From Bacteroidota bacterium (GTDB taxonomy: Bacteria; Bacteroidota; Bacteroidia; Chitinophagales; Chitinophagaceae): a stretch of 40,694 bases of DNA. Shown here piece by piece: positions 8,220 through 16,804 of this stretch (within the stretch, counting starts at the first letter, position 1; every line of letters begins with the position of its first letter). The position numbers were made by a program, and so were the translations under genes. Below the pieces are notes generated by a model that saw only the letters and a list, made by a program, of their open reading frames with translations, was not told where the DNA came from and did no database searches. The stretch covers positions 1 through 40,694 of the forward strand of contig JABDFS010000020.1 of NCBI GenBank assembly GCA_013286425.1. Reading direction: 5' to 3'.

Positions 8220-9182
8220 ATGAAGAAAGCAATACAATTAATAGACCAAGATTTAACAAAGTTTGAATATTACTTTAGCGAAGCTGTAAAAAGTAATGCG
8301 CCGCTACTGGATAGAATCATGCAATATATCGTGAAAAGAAAGGGTAAACAGATGCGGCCAATGTTTGTATTGCTCAGCGCAAAACTTGGCGGCGAAATCA
8401 CTACTTCAACTTATCGTGCTGCTTCTTTAGTTGAATTATTACATACCGCTACACTTGTACATGATGATGTGGTTGATGAGTCACACGAACGCCGTGGGTT
8501 TTTTTCAATCAATGCATTATGGAAAAATAAAATTGCAGTTTTGGTTGGTGATTATTTACTTTCAAAAGGGTTGTTGCTTTCTTTAAACAACAAAGATTAT
8601 AAAGTTTTGCAGATAATTTCAGAAGCAGTAAAGTTGATGAGTGAAGGTGAATTATTGCAAATTGAAAAAGCCCGCAATCTTAACCTGGATGAGAAAGTTT
8701 ACTATGAAATTATTAAAGGTAAAACAGCTTCTTTACTTTCATCGGCATGTGGCGCAGGGGCCTCCACAACTTTTAATAATGAAAATAATATAGAAAAAAT
8801 GCAACAATTTGGTGAAAAGGTTGGGATGGCCTTTCAAATAAAAGACGATTTATTTGATTACAGCCCAAAAGAAGTAGGAAAGCCTCTTGGTCTGGATATC
8901 AGGGAAAAGAAATTAACGCTGCCAATAATTTATACTTTAAACCAGTGTGATAAAAATCTCAGAAAAAAAATAATTTACATTATTAAAAATGAAAACCGGG
9001 ACAAGGAAAAAGTAAAATTTGTAACCGCAGCGGTTAAAGATGCCGGTGGAGTTAAATATGCGACAGCCAAAATGTTATCTTTAAGAGATGAGGCTATGAA
9101 TATATTATATGAATTTGAACAAACCGAAGTTCGCGATGCATTAGAAGATTTAGTTCGTTATACAACAGACAGAGAATATTAA
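8220..9182 (+). CDS. long-chain all-trans polyprenyl diphosphate synthase
   Basis: A head-to-tail prenyltransferase that extends FPP/GGPP with IPP, most likely to make the menaquinone side chain. The 320-residue protein has the first Asp-rich motif DDVVD (82-86), preceded by LLHTATLVH with Ala77 five residues upstream; a small residue there permits long products. It also has GKTASLLSSACGAGA and the second Asp-rich motif KDDLFD (208-213). The start at MKKAIQLIDQ matches the family N-terminus. The stop codon overlaps the recJ start (TAATG), so the two genes are probably translationally coupled. Exact chain length (hepta- or octaprenyl) cannot be fixed from sequence alone. Confidence 0.93.
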   Translation: MKKAIQLIDQDLTKFEYYFSEAVKSNAPLLDRIMQYIVKRKGKQMRPMFVLLSAKLGGEITTSTYRAASLVELLHTATLVHDDVVDESHERRGFFSINALWKNKIAVLVGDYLLSKGLLLSLNNKDYKVLQIISEAVKLMSEGELLQIEKARNLNLDEKVYYEIIKGKTASLLSSACGAGASTTFNNENNIEKMQQFGEKVGMAFQIKDDLFDYSPKEVGKPLGLDIREKKLTLPIIYTLNQCDKNLRKKIIYIIKNENRDKEKVKFVTAAVKDAGGVKYATAKMLSLRDEAMNILYEFEQTEVRDALEDLVRYTTDREY

Positions 9183-10879
9183 TGGAAAAAAGATGGAAAA
9201 TATTACCTGCCGATGATGAAAAGGTTGAGTATCTACAGCAACAACTTCATATAAACAGGTTATTGTGCAGCATTCTTGTACAAAGAGGCATTGATACTTT
9301 CGATAAAGCGCATAACTTTTTCAGGCCTCAGCTTAATCATTTGCATGACCCCTGGTTGATGAAGGATATGCTGAGAGCTGTTAACCGTATTATTGATGCC
9401 ATAAACAACAAAGAAAAAATCCTGGTCTTTGGAGATTATGATGTAGACGGTACAACTGCAGTTGCATGTGTTTATCAATTCATAAAGTCTATTTACGAAG
9501 ATGTTGCTTATTATATACCACATCGGTACAGGGAAGGTTACGGCGTTTCGAAGGCAGGAATTGAATTCGCCGCTGAAAATAAGTTTAGCCTTATCATTTC
9601 ATTGGATTGTGGTATTAAATCGATCGCATTGGTTGCGTTTGCAAAGCAGTTAAATATAGATTTCATTATCTGCGACCATCATTTACCTGATGAGGAAGTA
9701 CCGAAGGCTGTCGCAATATTAAATCCTAAACAACAAGATTGTAATTACCCATATAAAGAATTATGTGGCTGCGGTGTAGGATTTAAATTAATGCAGGCGC
9801 TAAGTGAAGAGCTTAATCTTCCGCCAGATTCTTACTTAAAATACATTGATCTTGTAGCAGTAGCTATTGCCGCAGATATAGTTCCTATTGATAACGAAAA
9901 CCGTGTACTCGCTCATTTTGGTTTGCAAAAGGTGAATGAGAATCCTGCTGTAAGTTTAAAAGCACTTTTGAATTTAGCAGGCATGCAAAAGAGGGTTCAC
10001 ATAAACAGTCTTGTATTTATTGTAGCACCCCGGATAAATGCAGCAGGCAGAATGGATGACGCAAAAAAAGCGGTGCAGTTGTTTATTGAAACGGATTATA
10101 ATAAAGCACTAGAATACGCCGGCATACTGCATAACGATAATACTGAACGAAAAGAAGCAGATACCAGTATAACTGATGAAGCATTGTTCCTTATTGAAAA
10201 TGACCTGGATTCAAAAACGAGAAAAACAACTGTTGTATATAAAGAACATTGGCATAAAGGAGTAGTTGGAATCGTAGCTTCCCGGCTTATTGAAAATTAT
10301 TATAAGCCAACAGTCGTGTTAACTAAAAGTGGTGATGTAATTGCCGGCAGTGCAAGAAGTGTCCCAGGGTTTAATTTGTATGAAGCAATACACGCATGCC
10401 GTGAACACCTTTTGGGCTATGGTGGTCATTTTGCAGCCGCGGGTTTAACGATGTATGAAAATAAATTGCCCGATTTTATCGACAGTTTTGAAAAAATAGT
10501 AGCGGAAACAATTAGTGAAGAACAGCTTGTTCCTGAAATTATTATTGATGCAGAACTTCCTTTTAAATGCATCAATTTTACCTTCTTAAGTATCATTGAT
10601 CAGATGGAGCCCTTTGGGCCGGCTAACATGCGGCCTGTTTTTATAACCCGTAATGTAAGAGATACCGGGTACTCAAAAGTTATGAAAGAACAGCATATCC
10701 GGTTTGTTTTTGATCAGAATGGAATAGTATTCACCGGAATTGGTTTTAACCTTGCAGAGAAATTTCATTTGCTTGAAATGAATGGATTATTTGATGTTGT
10801 GTATACGCTCGATATTAATGAATGGAATGGGGAACGGATGATACAACTTAAAGTAATAGATTTTAAAAAATCTGCTTAG
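9182..10879 (+). CDS. recJ: single-stranded-DNA-specific 5'-3' exonuclease RecJ
   Basis: RecJ degrades single-stranded DNA in RecF-pathway recombination, mismatch repair and base excision repair. The 565-residue protein has the DHH phosphoesterase motifs: DYDVDGTTA (near 84-92), SLDCGIK, DHHLPDEE (near 164) and the ADIVPI motif. The DHHA1 domain carries the nucleic-acid-binding loop GYGGHFAAAGLTM, and a C-terminal OB-fold follows (EPFGPANMRPVF onward). Length is normal. The ATG shares one base with the stop of the preceding prenyl synthase gene. The pairing of an isoprenoid gene with recJ looks like gene packing rather than a functional link. Confidence 0.96.
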   Translation: MEKRWKILPADDEKVEYLQQQLHINRLLCSILVQRGIDTFDKAHNFFRPQLNHLHDPWLMKDMLRAVNRIIDAINNKEKILVFGDYDVDGTTAVACVYQFIKSIYEDVAYYIPHRYREGYGVSKAGIEFAAENKFSLIISLDCGIKSIALVAFAKQLNIDFIICDHHLPDEEVPKAVAILNPKQQDCNYPYKELCGCGVGFKLMQALSEELNLPPDSYLKYIDLVAVAIAADIVPIDNENRVLAHFGLQKVNENPAVSLKALLNLAGMQKRVHINSLVFIVAPRINAAGRMDDAKKAVQLFIETDYNKALEYAGILHNDNTERKEADTSITDEALFLIENDLDSKTRKTTVVYKEHWHKGVVGIVASRLIENYYKPTVVLTKSGDVIAGSARSVPGFNLYEAIHACREHLLGYGGHFAAAGLTMYENKLPDFIDSFEKIVAETISEEQLVPEIIIDAELPFKCINFTFLSIIDQMEPFGPANMRPVFITRNVRDTGYSKVMKEQHIRFVFDQNGIVFTGIGFNLAEKFHLLEMNGLFDVVYTLDINEWNGERMIQLKVIDFKKSA

Positions 10880-10895
10880 ACATTAAATTTGTACA

Positions 10896-11963
10896 ATGAA
10901 GATTATTCATGTAACTGAAGCTTTTGAAGGCGGAGTGATTGAATTTTTACGATGTTTGACTAACAGCACTCCGGATATCCAACATACTATAATATATGGA
11001 AGGCATCATTTTTTTGATAAAGCTTACAAATCATTTCCTGCAGATGTAAAATTTATAGCCTGGCCAGAAGTAAATACTAAAATTTCTCCCGGAAAAGATA
11101 TAAAGGCTTTGCGGCATTTAATAAAAATTTTAAAGGGCGAAAAAGATATTGATGTAATTCATCTTCATTCTGCAAAAGCAGGTATTTTAGGAAGAATTGC
11201 TGCGCGAAGAACCGGAAATAAACATGTTATCTATGCTCCTCATGGTGCAACCTTTTTGCGTAAAGATGTATCAGCTTTTGCACGCACGGCTTTTGCAACT
11301 ATAGAAAGAGCTGTAAGCATATTTCCTGCAAAAGTTATTGGTGTTTCAAAATCTGAAGCGGATGCTTACAAACGCATTGGCATTAAAGCCAACCATGTTA
11401 ACAATGGTAAATTTTTTCCTGAGTCACCGGAGAAAAAAGCACCGGGTGATATTTTCACGATCGTTACCACCGGACGCGCAATGCGGCAAAAAAACCCGGC
11501 TTTATTCAATCATATCGCTTCTGCCTTTACAGATAATGATAAGATCAGGTTTATATGGATTGGCGACGGTAACGAACGCGAATTTCTCAATTCGCCTAAC
11601 ATAGAAATTACAGGTTGGGTTGATCGTAGTGAGGTAGAAAAAAATCTTCGCCTGGCAGATCTTTATATCTCAACTGCTTTATGGGAAGGATTGTCTTATG
11701 CAGTCCTGGAAGCAATGAGCATGCGTCTTCCTTTGCTGTTAACAGATTGTCCCGGTAATAATGATCTTGTTGAAAATGGCATTAATGGATTTTTATATAA
11801 TTATCCCGCTCAAGCCATTGATTTTATCAATCAATATTTCAACAATCATGAGCTTTTAAAAGCGCACGGGCAAACTTCTTATGATATGCTCCGGACAAAC
11901 TTCAGCGTTGAGCAAATGGCTCATGGTTACAGAGAGGTTTATAGTGCTATGTTAAACAATTAA
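10896..11963 (+). CDS. GT4-family glycosyltransferase (GT-B fold)
   Basis: The 355-residue protein opens MKIIHVTEAFEGGVIEFL, the typical N-terminus of GT4 enzymes acting on cell-surface polysaccharide. It contains DVIHLHSAKAGILGRIAAR and the donor-binding C-terminal half with ALWEGLSYAVLEAM (EX7E motif), PLLLTDCPGNNDLVENGINGFLY and a terminal helix. Such enzymes transfer a sugar from a nucleotide-sugar donor to a lipid-linked or saccharide acceptor in the cytoplasm. No other polysaccharide genes lie next to it, so donor and acceptor are unknown. It follows recJ by 16 bp, and a hairpin lies just after the stop. Conserved as a family; specificity not assignable. Confidence 0.9.
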   Translation: MKIIHVTEAFEGGVIEFLRCLTNSTPDIQHTIIYGRHHFFDKAYKSFPADVKFIAWPEVNTKISPGKDIKALRHLIKILKGEKDIDVIHLHSAKAGILGRIAARRTGNKHVIYAPHGATFLRKDVSAFARTAFATIERAVSIFPAKVIGVSKSEADAYKRIGIKANHVNNGKFFPESPEKKAPGDIFTIVTTGRAMRQKNPALFNHIASAFTDNDKIRFIWIGDGNEREFLNSPNIEITGWVDRSEVEKNLRLADLYISTALWEGLSYAVLEAMSMRLPLLLTDCPGNNDLVENGINGFLYNYPAQAIDFINQYFNNHELLKAHGQTSYDMLRTNFSVEQMAHGYREVYSAMLNN

Positions 11964-11981
11964 GAAGTTTATGCTGTTGAT

Positions 11982-12003
11982 AAATTGCTGCAAACAGCAA
12001 TTT
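11982..12003 (+). terminator. probable terminator after the glycosyltransferase gene
   Basis: AAATTGCTG (11982-11990) and CAGCAATTT (11995-12003) form a perfect 9-bp stem with loop CAAA, 18 bp beyond the stop. The following U tract is weak (ACTTTTG), so termination efficiency is uncertain. Confidence 0.55.
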
Positions 12004-12114
12004 ACTTTTGGGTATAAAATTCTTTTAATTCGATGAAAGGCTACAGTTATTGCAATAAAACTGGACAATTATTGCATGTTCCCATTCTATAATTTTTCAA
12101 ACAACAATCAACTT

Positions 12115-13134
12115 ATGAAATACAAATTTTTAGGTAACACAGGTATTAAAGTTTCTGAATTATGTTTAGGTACAATGACATTTGGCGGCAGCAAGGGCGG
12201 CATTTGGTCTGCCATTGGTCAATTGCCTCAACAGGAAGTAAATGAAATTGTAAAACGTTCGGTAGATGCAGGTATAAATTTTATTGATACGGCGAATGTT
12301 TATTCTGAAGGATTGTCTGAACAGTTAACAGGCCAGGCAATAAAAAGTTTAGGTTTAAAAAGAGATGATCTTGTTATTGCAACGAAAGTGCGTGGCAAAA
12401 TGGGTGATGGCCCAAATGACACGGGCTTATCCCGCAAGCATATTATGCAACAGGTTGATGAAAGCCTTAAGCGTTTAAATATTGATTATATTGATCTTTA
12501 CCAAATCCACGGCTTCGATGCGGCAACACCGCTTGAAGACACAATAAGATCGTTAGATGATGTTGTGAAAAGCGGTAAAGTACGCTACATTGGTTGCAGC
12601 AATTTAGCAGCCTGGCAACTGATGAAAGCGCTTGCTTTTTCAACGCAGCATAATCTTGCAAAATTTGTTTCGCTGCAGGCTTACTATACTATTGCGGGCA
12701 GAGATCTTGAACGAGAAATAATCCCTTTACTGAATGATCAGAAAGTTGGACTTATGGTCTGGAGCCCGCTTGCAGGCGGATTGCTCAGCGGCAAATATTC
12801 ACGTACTAAAAATCCTGAAGATGCGCGTCGCGTGAACTTTGATTTCCCTCCTGTAAATAAAGAAAAAGCTTTTGATATAATTGAAGCGATGGAGCCAATT
12901 GGCCGGTCAAAAAATGTTTCAGTGGCACAAATTGCATTAGCGTGGTTATTACACCAGCCGGCTGTTACAACTGTCATTATTGGTGCAAAAAATAATCACC
13001 AGTTGGAAGATAATTTAAAAGCCATTGATGTTGTATTGAGTGAAGAAGAATTAAAGCAACTGGATGACATAAGCAAACTTGCGCCGGAATATCCGGGCTG
13101 GATGCTTGCTCGTCAAGGCGCTGATCGCAAATAA
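12115..13134 (+). CDS. NADP-dependent aldo/keto reductase
   Basis: A (beta/alpha)8-barrel oxidoreductase of 339 residues from MKYKFLGNTGIKVSELCLGTMTFG, the standard family start; the in-frame ATG at 12076 would add 13 unconserved residues. The catalytic tetrad is visible: D58 and Y63 in FIDTANVYSEG, K91 in IATKVRGK and H132 in YQIHGFD. The cofactor region is IIGAKNNHQLEDNLKAI. It resembles the YajO/aryl-alcohol-dehydrogenase-like bacterial AKRs. The physiological substrate is unknown; sugars, aldehydes and aromatic alcohols are all possible. It appears monocistronic. Confidence 0.93.
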   Translation: MKYKFLGNTGIKVSELCLGTMTFGGSKGGIWSAIGQLPQQEVNEIVKRSVDAGINFIDTANVYSEGLSEQLTGQAIKSLGLKRDDLVIATKVRGKMGDGPNDTGLSRKHIMQQVDESLKRLNIDYIDLYQIHGFDAATPLEDTIRSLDDVVKSGKVRYIGCSNLAAWQLMKALAFSTQHNLAKFVSLQAYYTIAGRDLEREIIPLLNDQKVGLMVWSPLAGGLLSGKYSRTKNPEDARRVNFDFPPVNKEKAFDIIEAMEPIGRSKNVSVAQIALAWLLHQPAVTTVIIGAKNNHQLEDNLKAIDVVLSEEELKQLDDISKLAPEYPGWMLARQGADRK

Positions 13135-13245
13135 TTTTTAATGGTATCTGAAGTTGTTTCATATGTTGTTTTGAATGCTGCGCGCTTCAATAAATAACAG
13201 GTAAAAATTACTTCAAATACCTATCTTTATTGTGCAAACAATGAT

Positions 13246-13632
13246 ATGATCTCGAAGATTTCAGAAGGCGTCGAAATAAGTGTTGAAAGCTTTTACCAGG
13301 CAGATTACAGTAATCCTGCTCAGGGAGAATTTATGTTTGCTTACAGAATAACAATTTCCAATCATAATAACTTTAGTGTAAAATTATTGCGACGTAGCTG
13401 GAACATATTTGACAGCAACAGCGAAACCCGTTTTGTAGAAGGTGAAGGTGTAGTAGGTGTTCAGCCTGTATTACAAACAGGCAAGCAGTTTCAATATGTA
13501 AGCGGATGTAATCTGCGCAGCGAAATGGGCCGCATGTTCGGCACTTACGAAATGGAAAATCTTAATAGCAAAAAAGTATTTCAGGTAAATATTCCGCCCT
13601 TTGATCTTATTGCTCCGCTGAAGATGAACTAA
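13246..13632 (+). CDS. apaG: ApaG-domain protein
   Basis: The 128-residue protein is a single ApaG domain, an Ig-like beta-sandwich: FMFAYRITISNHNNFSVKLLRRSW, then GEGVVGVQPVLQTGKQFQYVSGCNL and MFGTYEMEN. ApaG is historically linked to cobalt/magnesium efflux and diadenosine tetraphosphate phenotypes in enterobacteria, but its biochemical role is unresolved. The ATG at 13241 meets a stop after two codons, so 13246 is used. TATCTTTA at 13222-13229 is a near match to the -7 consensus. It converges with ftsX across a 14-bp gap. Confidence 0.92.
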   Translation: MISKISEGVEISVESFYQADYSNPAQGEFMFAYRITISNHNNFSVKLLRRSWNIFDSNSETRFVEGEGVVGVQPVLQTGKQFQYVSGCNLRSEMGRMFGTYEMENLNSKKVFQVNIPPFDLIAPLKMN

Positions 13633-13646
13633 GCTGTATCAAATCT

Positions 13647-14519
13647 TTAATACAGATCATCCAATTTCATTTTAAGATATTTTATTACGCTGCGGTGTGT
13701 GCTGAACAAAGAAATTCCAACACCTATCAACATCATTCCGCCAAACAGAATTAGTGTAAGCGTGTTACTATGAATGGCTTTTAATTGCGGGAATTGGTTT
13801 TCTGCCCATTCTATCAGGCTAAATAAAATTGCAATAGCAATTGCGGTGCTTATTAAACCATTTATTATAGCGCGCATATCCATTGGCTTTGCAATAAACC
13901 CCCGTGTTGCGCCAACCATCTGCATGGTTTTAATAAGAAAGCGATTACTGAACATGGCGAGACGTATGGTTGTATCAATACTGATAATAACAATTACACA
14001 AAGCACAACTGTAACTACAAGAAATATCAATCCAAGTTTTGATGCACGTTCATTCAAATTATTCACAAGCCCGGAAGGATATTGAAGATCAGTTATCTGG
14101 TCACCGTATAAACGCATGATATCAGCAGAGATTTTATTGAGGCTGTCTGTATTTACATACGCAGCTTTTGCATAAAAATCTATGCTTTCCGGCAAAGGGT
14201 TTACATCTAAAATTTTATTCCAGTCTTCGTTATTGTCTTTGTTCCAGATGTCTTTCGCCTTTTCCTTATTTACATACTCAACATTTTTTGCATAAGGTTT
14301 TGATGCGATGTATTGCTGTATCTGCGTAATGCTGTCTTTATTCATGGTGCGCAGGTAAGCACTGATGCGAATATCTTCTTTAAAAGCGTTTCCTGCCTGG
14401 GCGAGGTTTAAAAACATCCAGCCCATAATTCCAAGAATCAATAACACTAATGCAACGCCAATTATACTGTATATGTAGTTCGGTTTGCTGCGCCTGAGTG
14501 ATTTTGTTTTAACTGCCAT
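13647..14519 (-). CDS. ftsX: cell division ABC transporter permease FtsX
   Basis: FtsX pairs with the ATPase FtsE at the divisome and activates periplasmic peptidoglycan hydrolases. The 290-residue protein has a basic cytoplasmic N-terminus and TM1 (IYSIIGVALVLLILGIMGWMFL). An extracytoplasmic domain of about 130 residues follows (RISAYLRTMNKDSITQIQQYIASK through YPSGLVNNLNERA). Three more membrane segments complete it: LIFLVVTVVLCVIVIISI, IINGLISTAIAIAILFSLI and LTLILFGGMMLIGVGISLF. The MQMVGATRGFIAKPM coupling segment between TM2 and TM3 is typical. FtsE is not adjacent, which is common outside Proteobacteria. Confidence 0.93.
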   Translation of the reverse strand: MAVKTKSLRRSKPNYIYSIIGVALVLLILGIMGWMFLNLAQAGNAFKEDIRISAYLRTMNKDSITQIQQYIASKPYAKNVEYVNKEKAKDIWNKDNNEDWNKILDVNPLPESIDFYAKAAYVNTDSLNKISADIMRLYGDQITDLQYPSGLVNNLNERASKLGLIFLVVTVVLCVIVIISIDTTIRLAMFSNRFLIKTMQMVGATRGFIAKPMDMRAIINGLISTAIAIAILFSLIEWAENQFPQLKAIHSNTLTLILFGGMMLIGVGISLFSTHRSVIKYLKMKLDDLY

Positions 14520-14545
14520 ACCTGTTGTGATCTTTACAATGCGGA

Positions 14546-14553
14546 CAAATTTA
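14546..14553 (-). promoter_or_regulatory. -7 promoter box for ftsX
   Basis: On the minus strand the sequence is TAAATTTG, a perfect TAnnTTTG match 27 nt upstream of the ftsX ATG. No good -33 element is seen at standard spacing. Confidence 0.5.
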
Positions 14554-14706
14554 TGTTATTCGCAAACTTGTTTAAGTGAATAAATTTTTTTTCGATCAGC
14601 ATGAAAACCTTTTGAATTCTATAACATCTCATGCAACACTGTAATGCATTTCATTTTGAACGTTGCAAAAAAACATTTTATTTTACTATACAATAAATTA
14701 ATCATT

Positions 14707-15489
14707 ATGAAACTCGTTATCATTCCTGTAGATTTTTCCGAGTCATCTTTAAATGCCGCAAAATACGGAGTTAAAATACTTGCTGCTTCGCCCGAAACAG
14801 AAATACTGCTTTACCATGTTTGCGATAAACCTGATTCTTATGATAACAGGATGGAAAGCCTTGAGAAATTAAAAGAAGAACTTTTGATAAACAAATCTGC
14901 TAATGTTACGCTGCTTTCAGAAACAGGCGATTTTATTACTGAGCTTGAAAAATTAGCCCGTCACCGCGAAGCAGACATGATAATAATGGGCATCACCAAC
15001 CGGTCAGCGTTAGCGCAGGTTTTTGTAGGCAACAATGCTTTAAAAATGGCGGAGAATAAATTTTGTCCTGTAATGATCATTCCTGCAAATGCAGAGTACA
15101 ACGAAATAAAAAATGTATTGCTTGCTACTGATCTTAAAAACACAAACAGTACCACGCCTTCTTCTCCAATAAAAAAAATCCTGACTGCTTTTAATGCCAA
15201 TCTGCATATCGTAAATGTAAACAGCGAACATTATATAGCGCTGTCAGAAACTTTTGCAGAAGAACGGCAGAAACTGGCTGATATGTTTGCAGATTTTAAT
15301 CCCGAATTTTATTTTTTGAGGTTATATGATGTTGATGAAGCCATCGAACAATTTGCAAGGGATAAAAGTATTGACCTGATCATCACCATACAGAAAGAAC
15401 ATTCAGTGATGCACAAACTTTTTAATGCTGGGCACTTAAAAAAACTTGCATACGAAAGCACCATTCCTGTTATAGCAGTGCATGAATAA
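14707..15489 (+). CDS. tandem universal stress protein (two UspA domains)
   Basis: The 260-residue protein carries two UspA-type alpha/beta domains: residues ~1-140 (MKLVIIPVDFSESSLNAAKYGVK ... ADMIIMGITNRSALAQVFVGNNALKMAENKFCPVMIIPA) and ~145-260 (IKNVLLATDLKNTNS ... IPVIAVHE). Domain 1 keeps much of the ATP-binding G-x2-G-x9-G-S/T-type loop only loosely, with a VGNNALKMAE variant, so nucleotide binding is uncertain; domain 2 is more divergent. Such tandem Usp proteins are common in Bacteroidota and are linked to stress survival. The start is the ATG of MKLVIIPVD; the frame is open 63 bp upstream, but those residues are not conserved. Confidence 0.88.
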   Translation: MKLVIIPVDFSESSLNAAKYGVKILAASPETEILLYHVCDKPDSYDNRMESLEKLKEELLINKSANVTLLSETGDFITELEKLARHREADMIIMGITNRSALAQVFVGNNALKMAENKFCPVMIIPANAEYNEIKNVLLATDLKNTNSTTPSSPIKKILTAFNANLHIVNVNSEHYIALSETFAEERQKLADMFADFNPEFYFLRLYDVDEAIEQFARDKSIDLIITIQKEHSVMHKLFNAGHLKKLAYESTIPVIAVHE

Positions 15490-15519
15490 ACATTGAATAT
15501 GATTTTTGATACTGATTTC

Positions 15520-15572
15520 TGAGGCAATGCAATTAAAGCATCTTTCTTACGCATTGCATAAATTGCGCCTCA
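15520..15572 (+). promoter_or_regulatory. nested inverted repeats directly before the PLP sulfhydrylase/lyase start codon
   Basis: TGAGGC (15520-15525) pairs with GCCTCA (15567-15572), whose 3' edge is 3 nt from the ATG at 15576. Inside, the segment around 15527-15534 can pair either with ATTGCAT (15553-15559) or, as GCAATT, with AATTGC (15561-15566). These foldings are mutually exclusive. There is no terminal T run, so it does not look like a simple terminator. A role in translation control is inferred. Confidence 0.35.
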
Positions 15573-15575
15573 ATT

Positions 15576-16802
15576 ATGAAGCAACAAAAATTTAATTATT
15601 CAGGAATCAGTTCTCTTGTATTGCACGAATCACAGCATAGTCTTTCGCAATCATCGCATCTTACCCCGATCTATGCCACATCAACATTTACTTTTGGTAA
15701 TGCTGATGAAGGTATGCGCCGGTTTTCAGGTGAAGAAGATGGTTTTATTTACTCAAGATGGGATAATCCTACATTCAAACCTGCGGAAGAAATTATTGCC
15801 GCGCTTGAAACTTTTAAACTGAAAGATGCAGCAGGTAATGATGTTAAAGCAAAAGCAATTCTGCATGCCAGCGGCATGGCTGCATTAAGCAATTTGTTCC
15901 AGAGTAATTTAAAAAGCGGCGATGCGGTGTTGTCGCATTTCTCGTTATATGGCGGCACGCATGAATACCTGCATAAAGTGCTTGAGCAAAATGGCATCAA
16001 AATAATTATTGCAGATCTGCGCGACCCTGATGTTACTGAAAGAGCTATCAAACAGAATAAAAATATTCGCCTGGTACATTTGGAAACACCGGCTAATCCA
16101 ACCATTCAATGTGTGGACATAGAGGCTATAACAAAACTGTCAAAGCAATATAATATTATAGTATCTGTTGATAACACTTTTGCCACGCCTTACCTGCAGC
16201 AGCCTTTTAAATATGGTGTTGATTTTATTGTTCACTCAACCACAAAATTTTTAAATGGCCATGGCACTGCAATAGGCGGAATATTAGTTGGAAGAGATAT
16301 TGAATTTATGAAAACCAAAGCCACTAAATGGCATCGTTTATTAGGCGGAAATTCAAACCCGTTTGATGCTTTTCTTTTATTGAACGGACTTAAAACACTT
16401 GAGTTAAGAATGGAAAGGCATTGCAGCAATGCTGCTGCAGTTGCACAATTTCTGCAGGCACATAAAGCAGTTGAGCACGTAAATTATAACGGCCTTGAAT
16501 CACACCCTGATTATGCAATTACAAAAAAGCAAATGAAACAACCGGGCGCAATGCTAAGCTTTGAATTGAAAGGCGGATTAGATGCAGGAAAGAATTTTAT
16601 TGATAAACTTAATATGTGCACGCGCGCTGTTTCGTTGGGTACTGCAGACACATTGATCTCGCATCCGGCATCAATGAGCCATTATGGTGTTTCAAGAGAT
16701 GAACGTTTAAAATTTGGTATTACAGATGGATTGATAAGAATGAGTGTTGGCCTTGAAAATATTGAAGATATCCTGACAGATTTTAATAATGCATTAGAAT
16801 AA
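15576..16802 (+). CDS. PLP-dependent trans-sulfuration enzyme (cystathionine/methionine gamma-lyase or O-acylhomoserine sulfhydrylase type)
   Basis: A Cys/Met-metabolism PLP enzyme of 408 residues. The Schiff-base lysine is K224 in the signature VDFIVHSTTKFLNGHG. The cofactor-stacking tyrosine region is HFSLYGGTHEYLH, the SxxxNP-type region is LVHLETPANPTIQC, and the C-terminal substrate arginine lies in ITDGLIRMSVGLENIEDI. MSHYGVSRDERLKFGI is frequent in methionine gamma-lyase-like members, but the reaction (gamma-elimination, gamma-replacement or direct sulfhydrylation) cannot be fixed by motifs alone. It starts a tight plus-strand run with a D-amino-acid-oxidase-like gene 2 nt later, suggesting amino-acid or sulfur metabolism. 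A fold-back sequence lies directly before its start codon. Confidence 0.92.
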   Translation: MKQQKFNYSGISSLVLHESQHSLSQSSHLTPIYATSTFTFGNADEGMRRFSGEEDGFIYSRWDNPTFKPAEEIIAALETFKLKDAAGNDVKAKAILHASGMAALSNLFQSNLKSGDAVLSHFSLYGGTHEYLHKVLEQNGIKIIIADLRDPDVTERAIKQNKNIRLVHLETPANPTIQCVDIEAITKLSKQYNIIVSVDNTFATPYLQQPFKYGVDFIVHSTTKFLNGHGTAIGGILVGRDIEFMKTKATKWHRLLGGNSNPFDAFLLLNGLKTLELRMERHCSNAAAVAQFLQAHKAVEHVNYNGLESHPDYAITKKQMKQPGAMLSFELKGGLDAGKNFIDKLNMCTRAVSLGTADTLISHPASMSHYGVSRDERLKFGITDGLIRMSVGLENIEDILTDFNNALE

Positions 16803-16804
16803 TC

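Noticed and set aside
10884..10891. TAAATTTG as a promoter for the glycosyltransferase
   Set aside because: It ends 4 nt before the ATG, which would require a leaderless transcript, and no -33 box is at the right distance.
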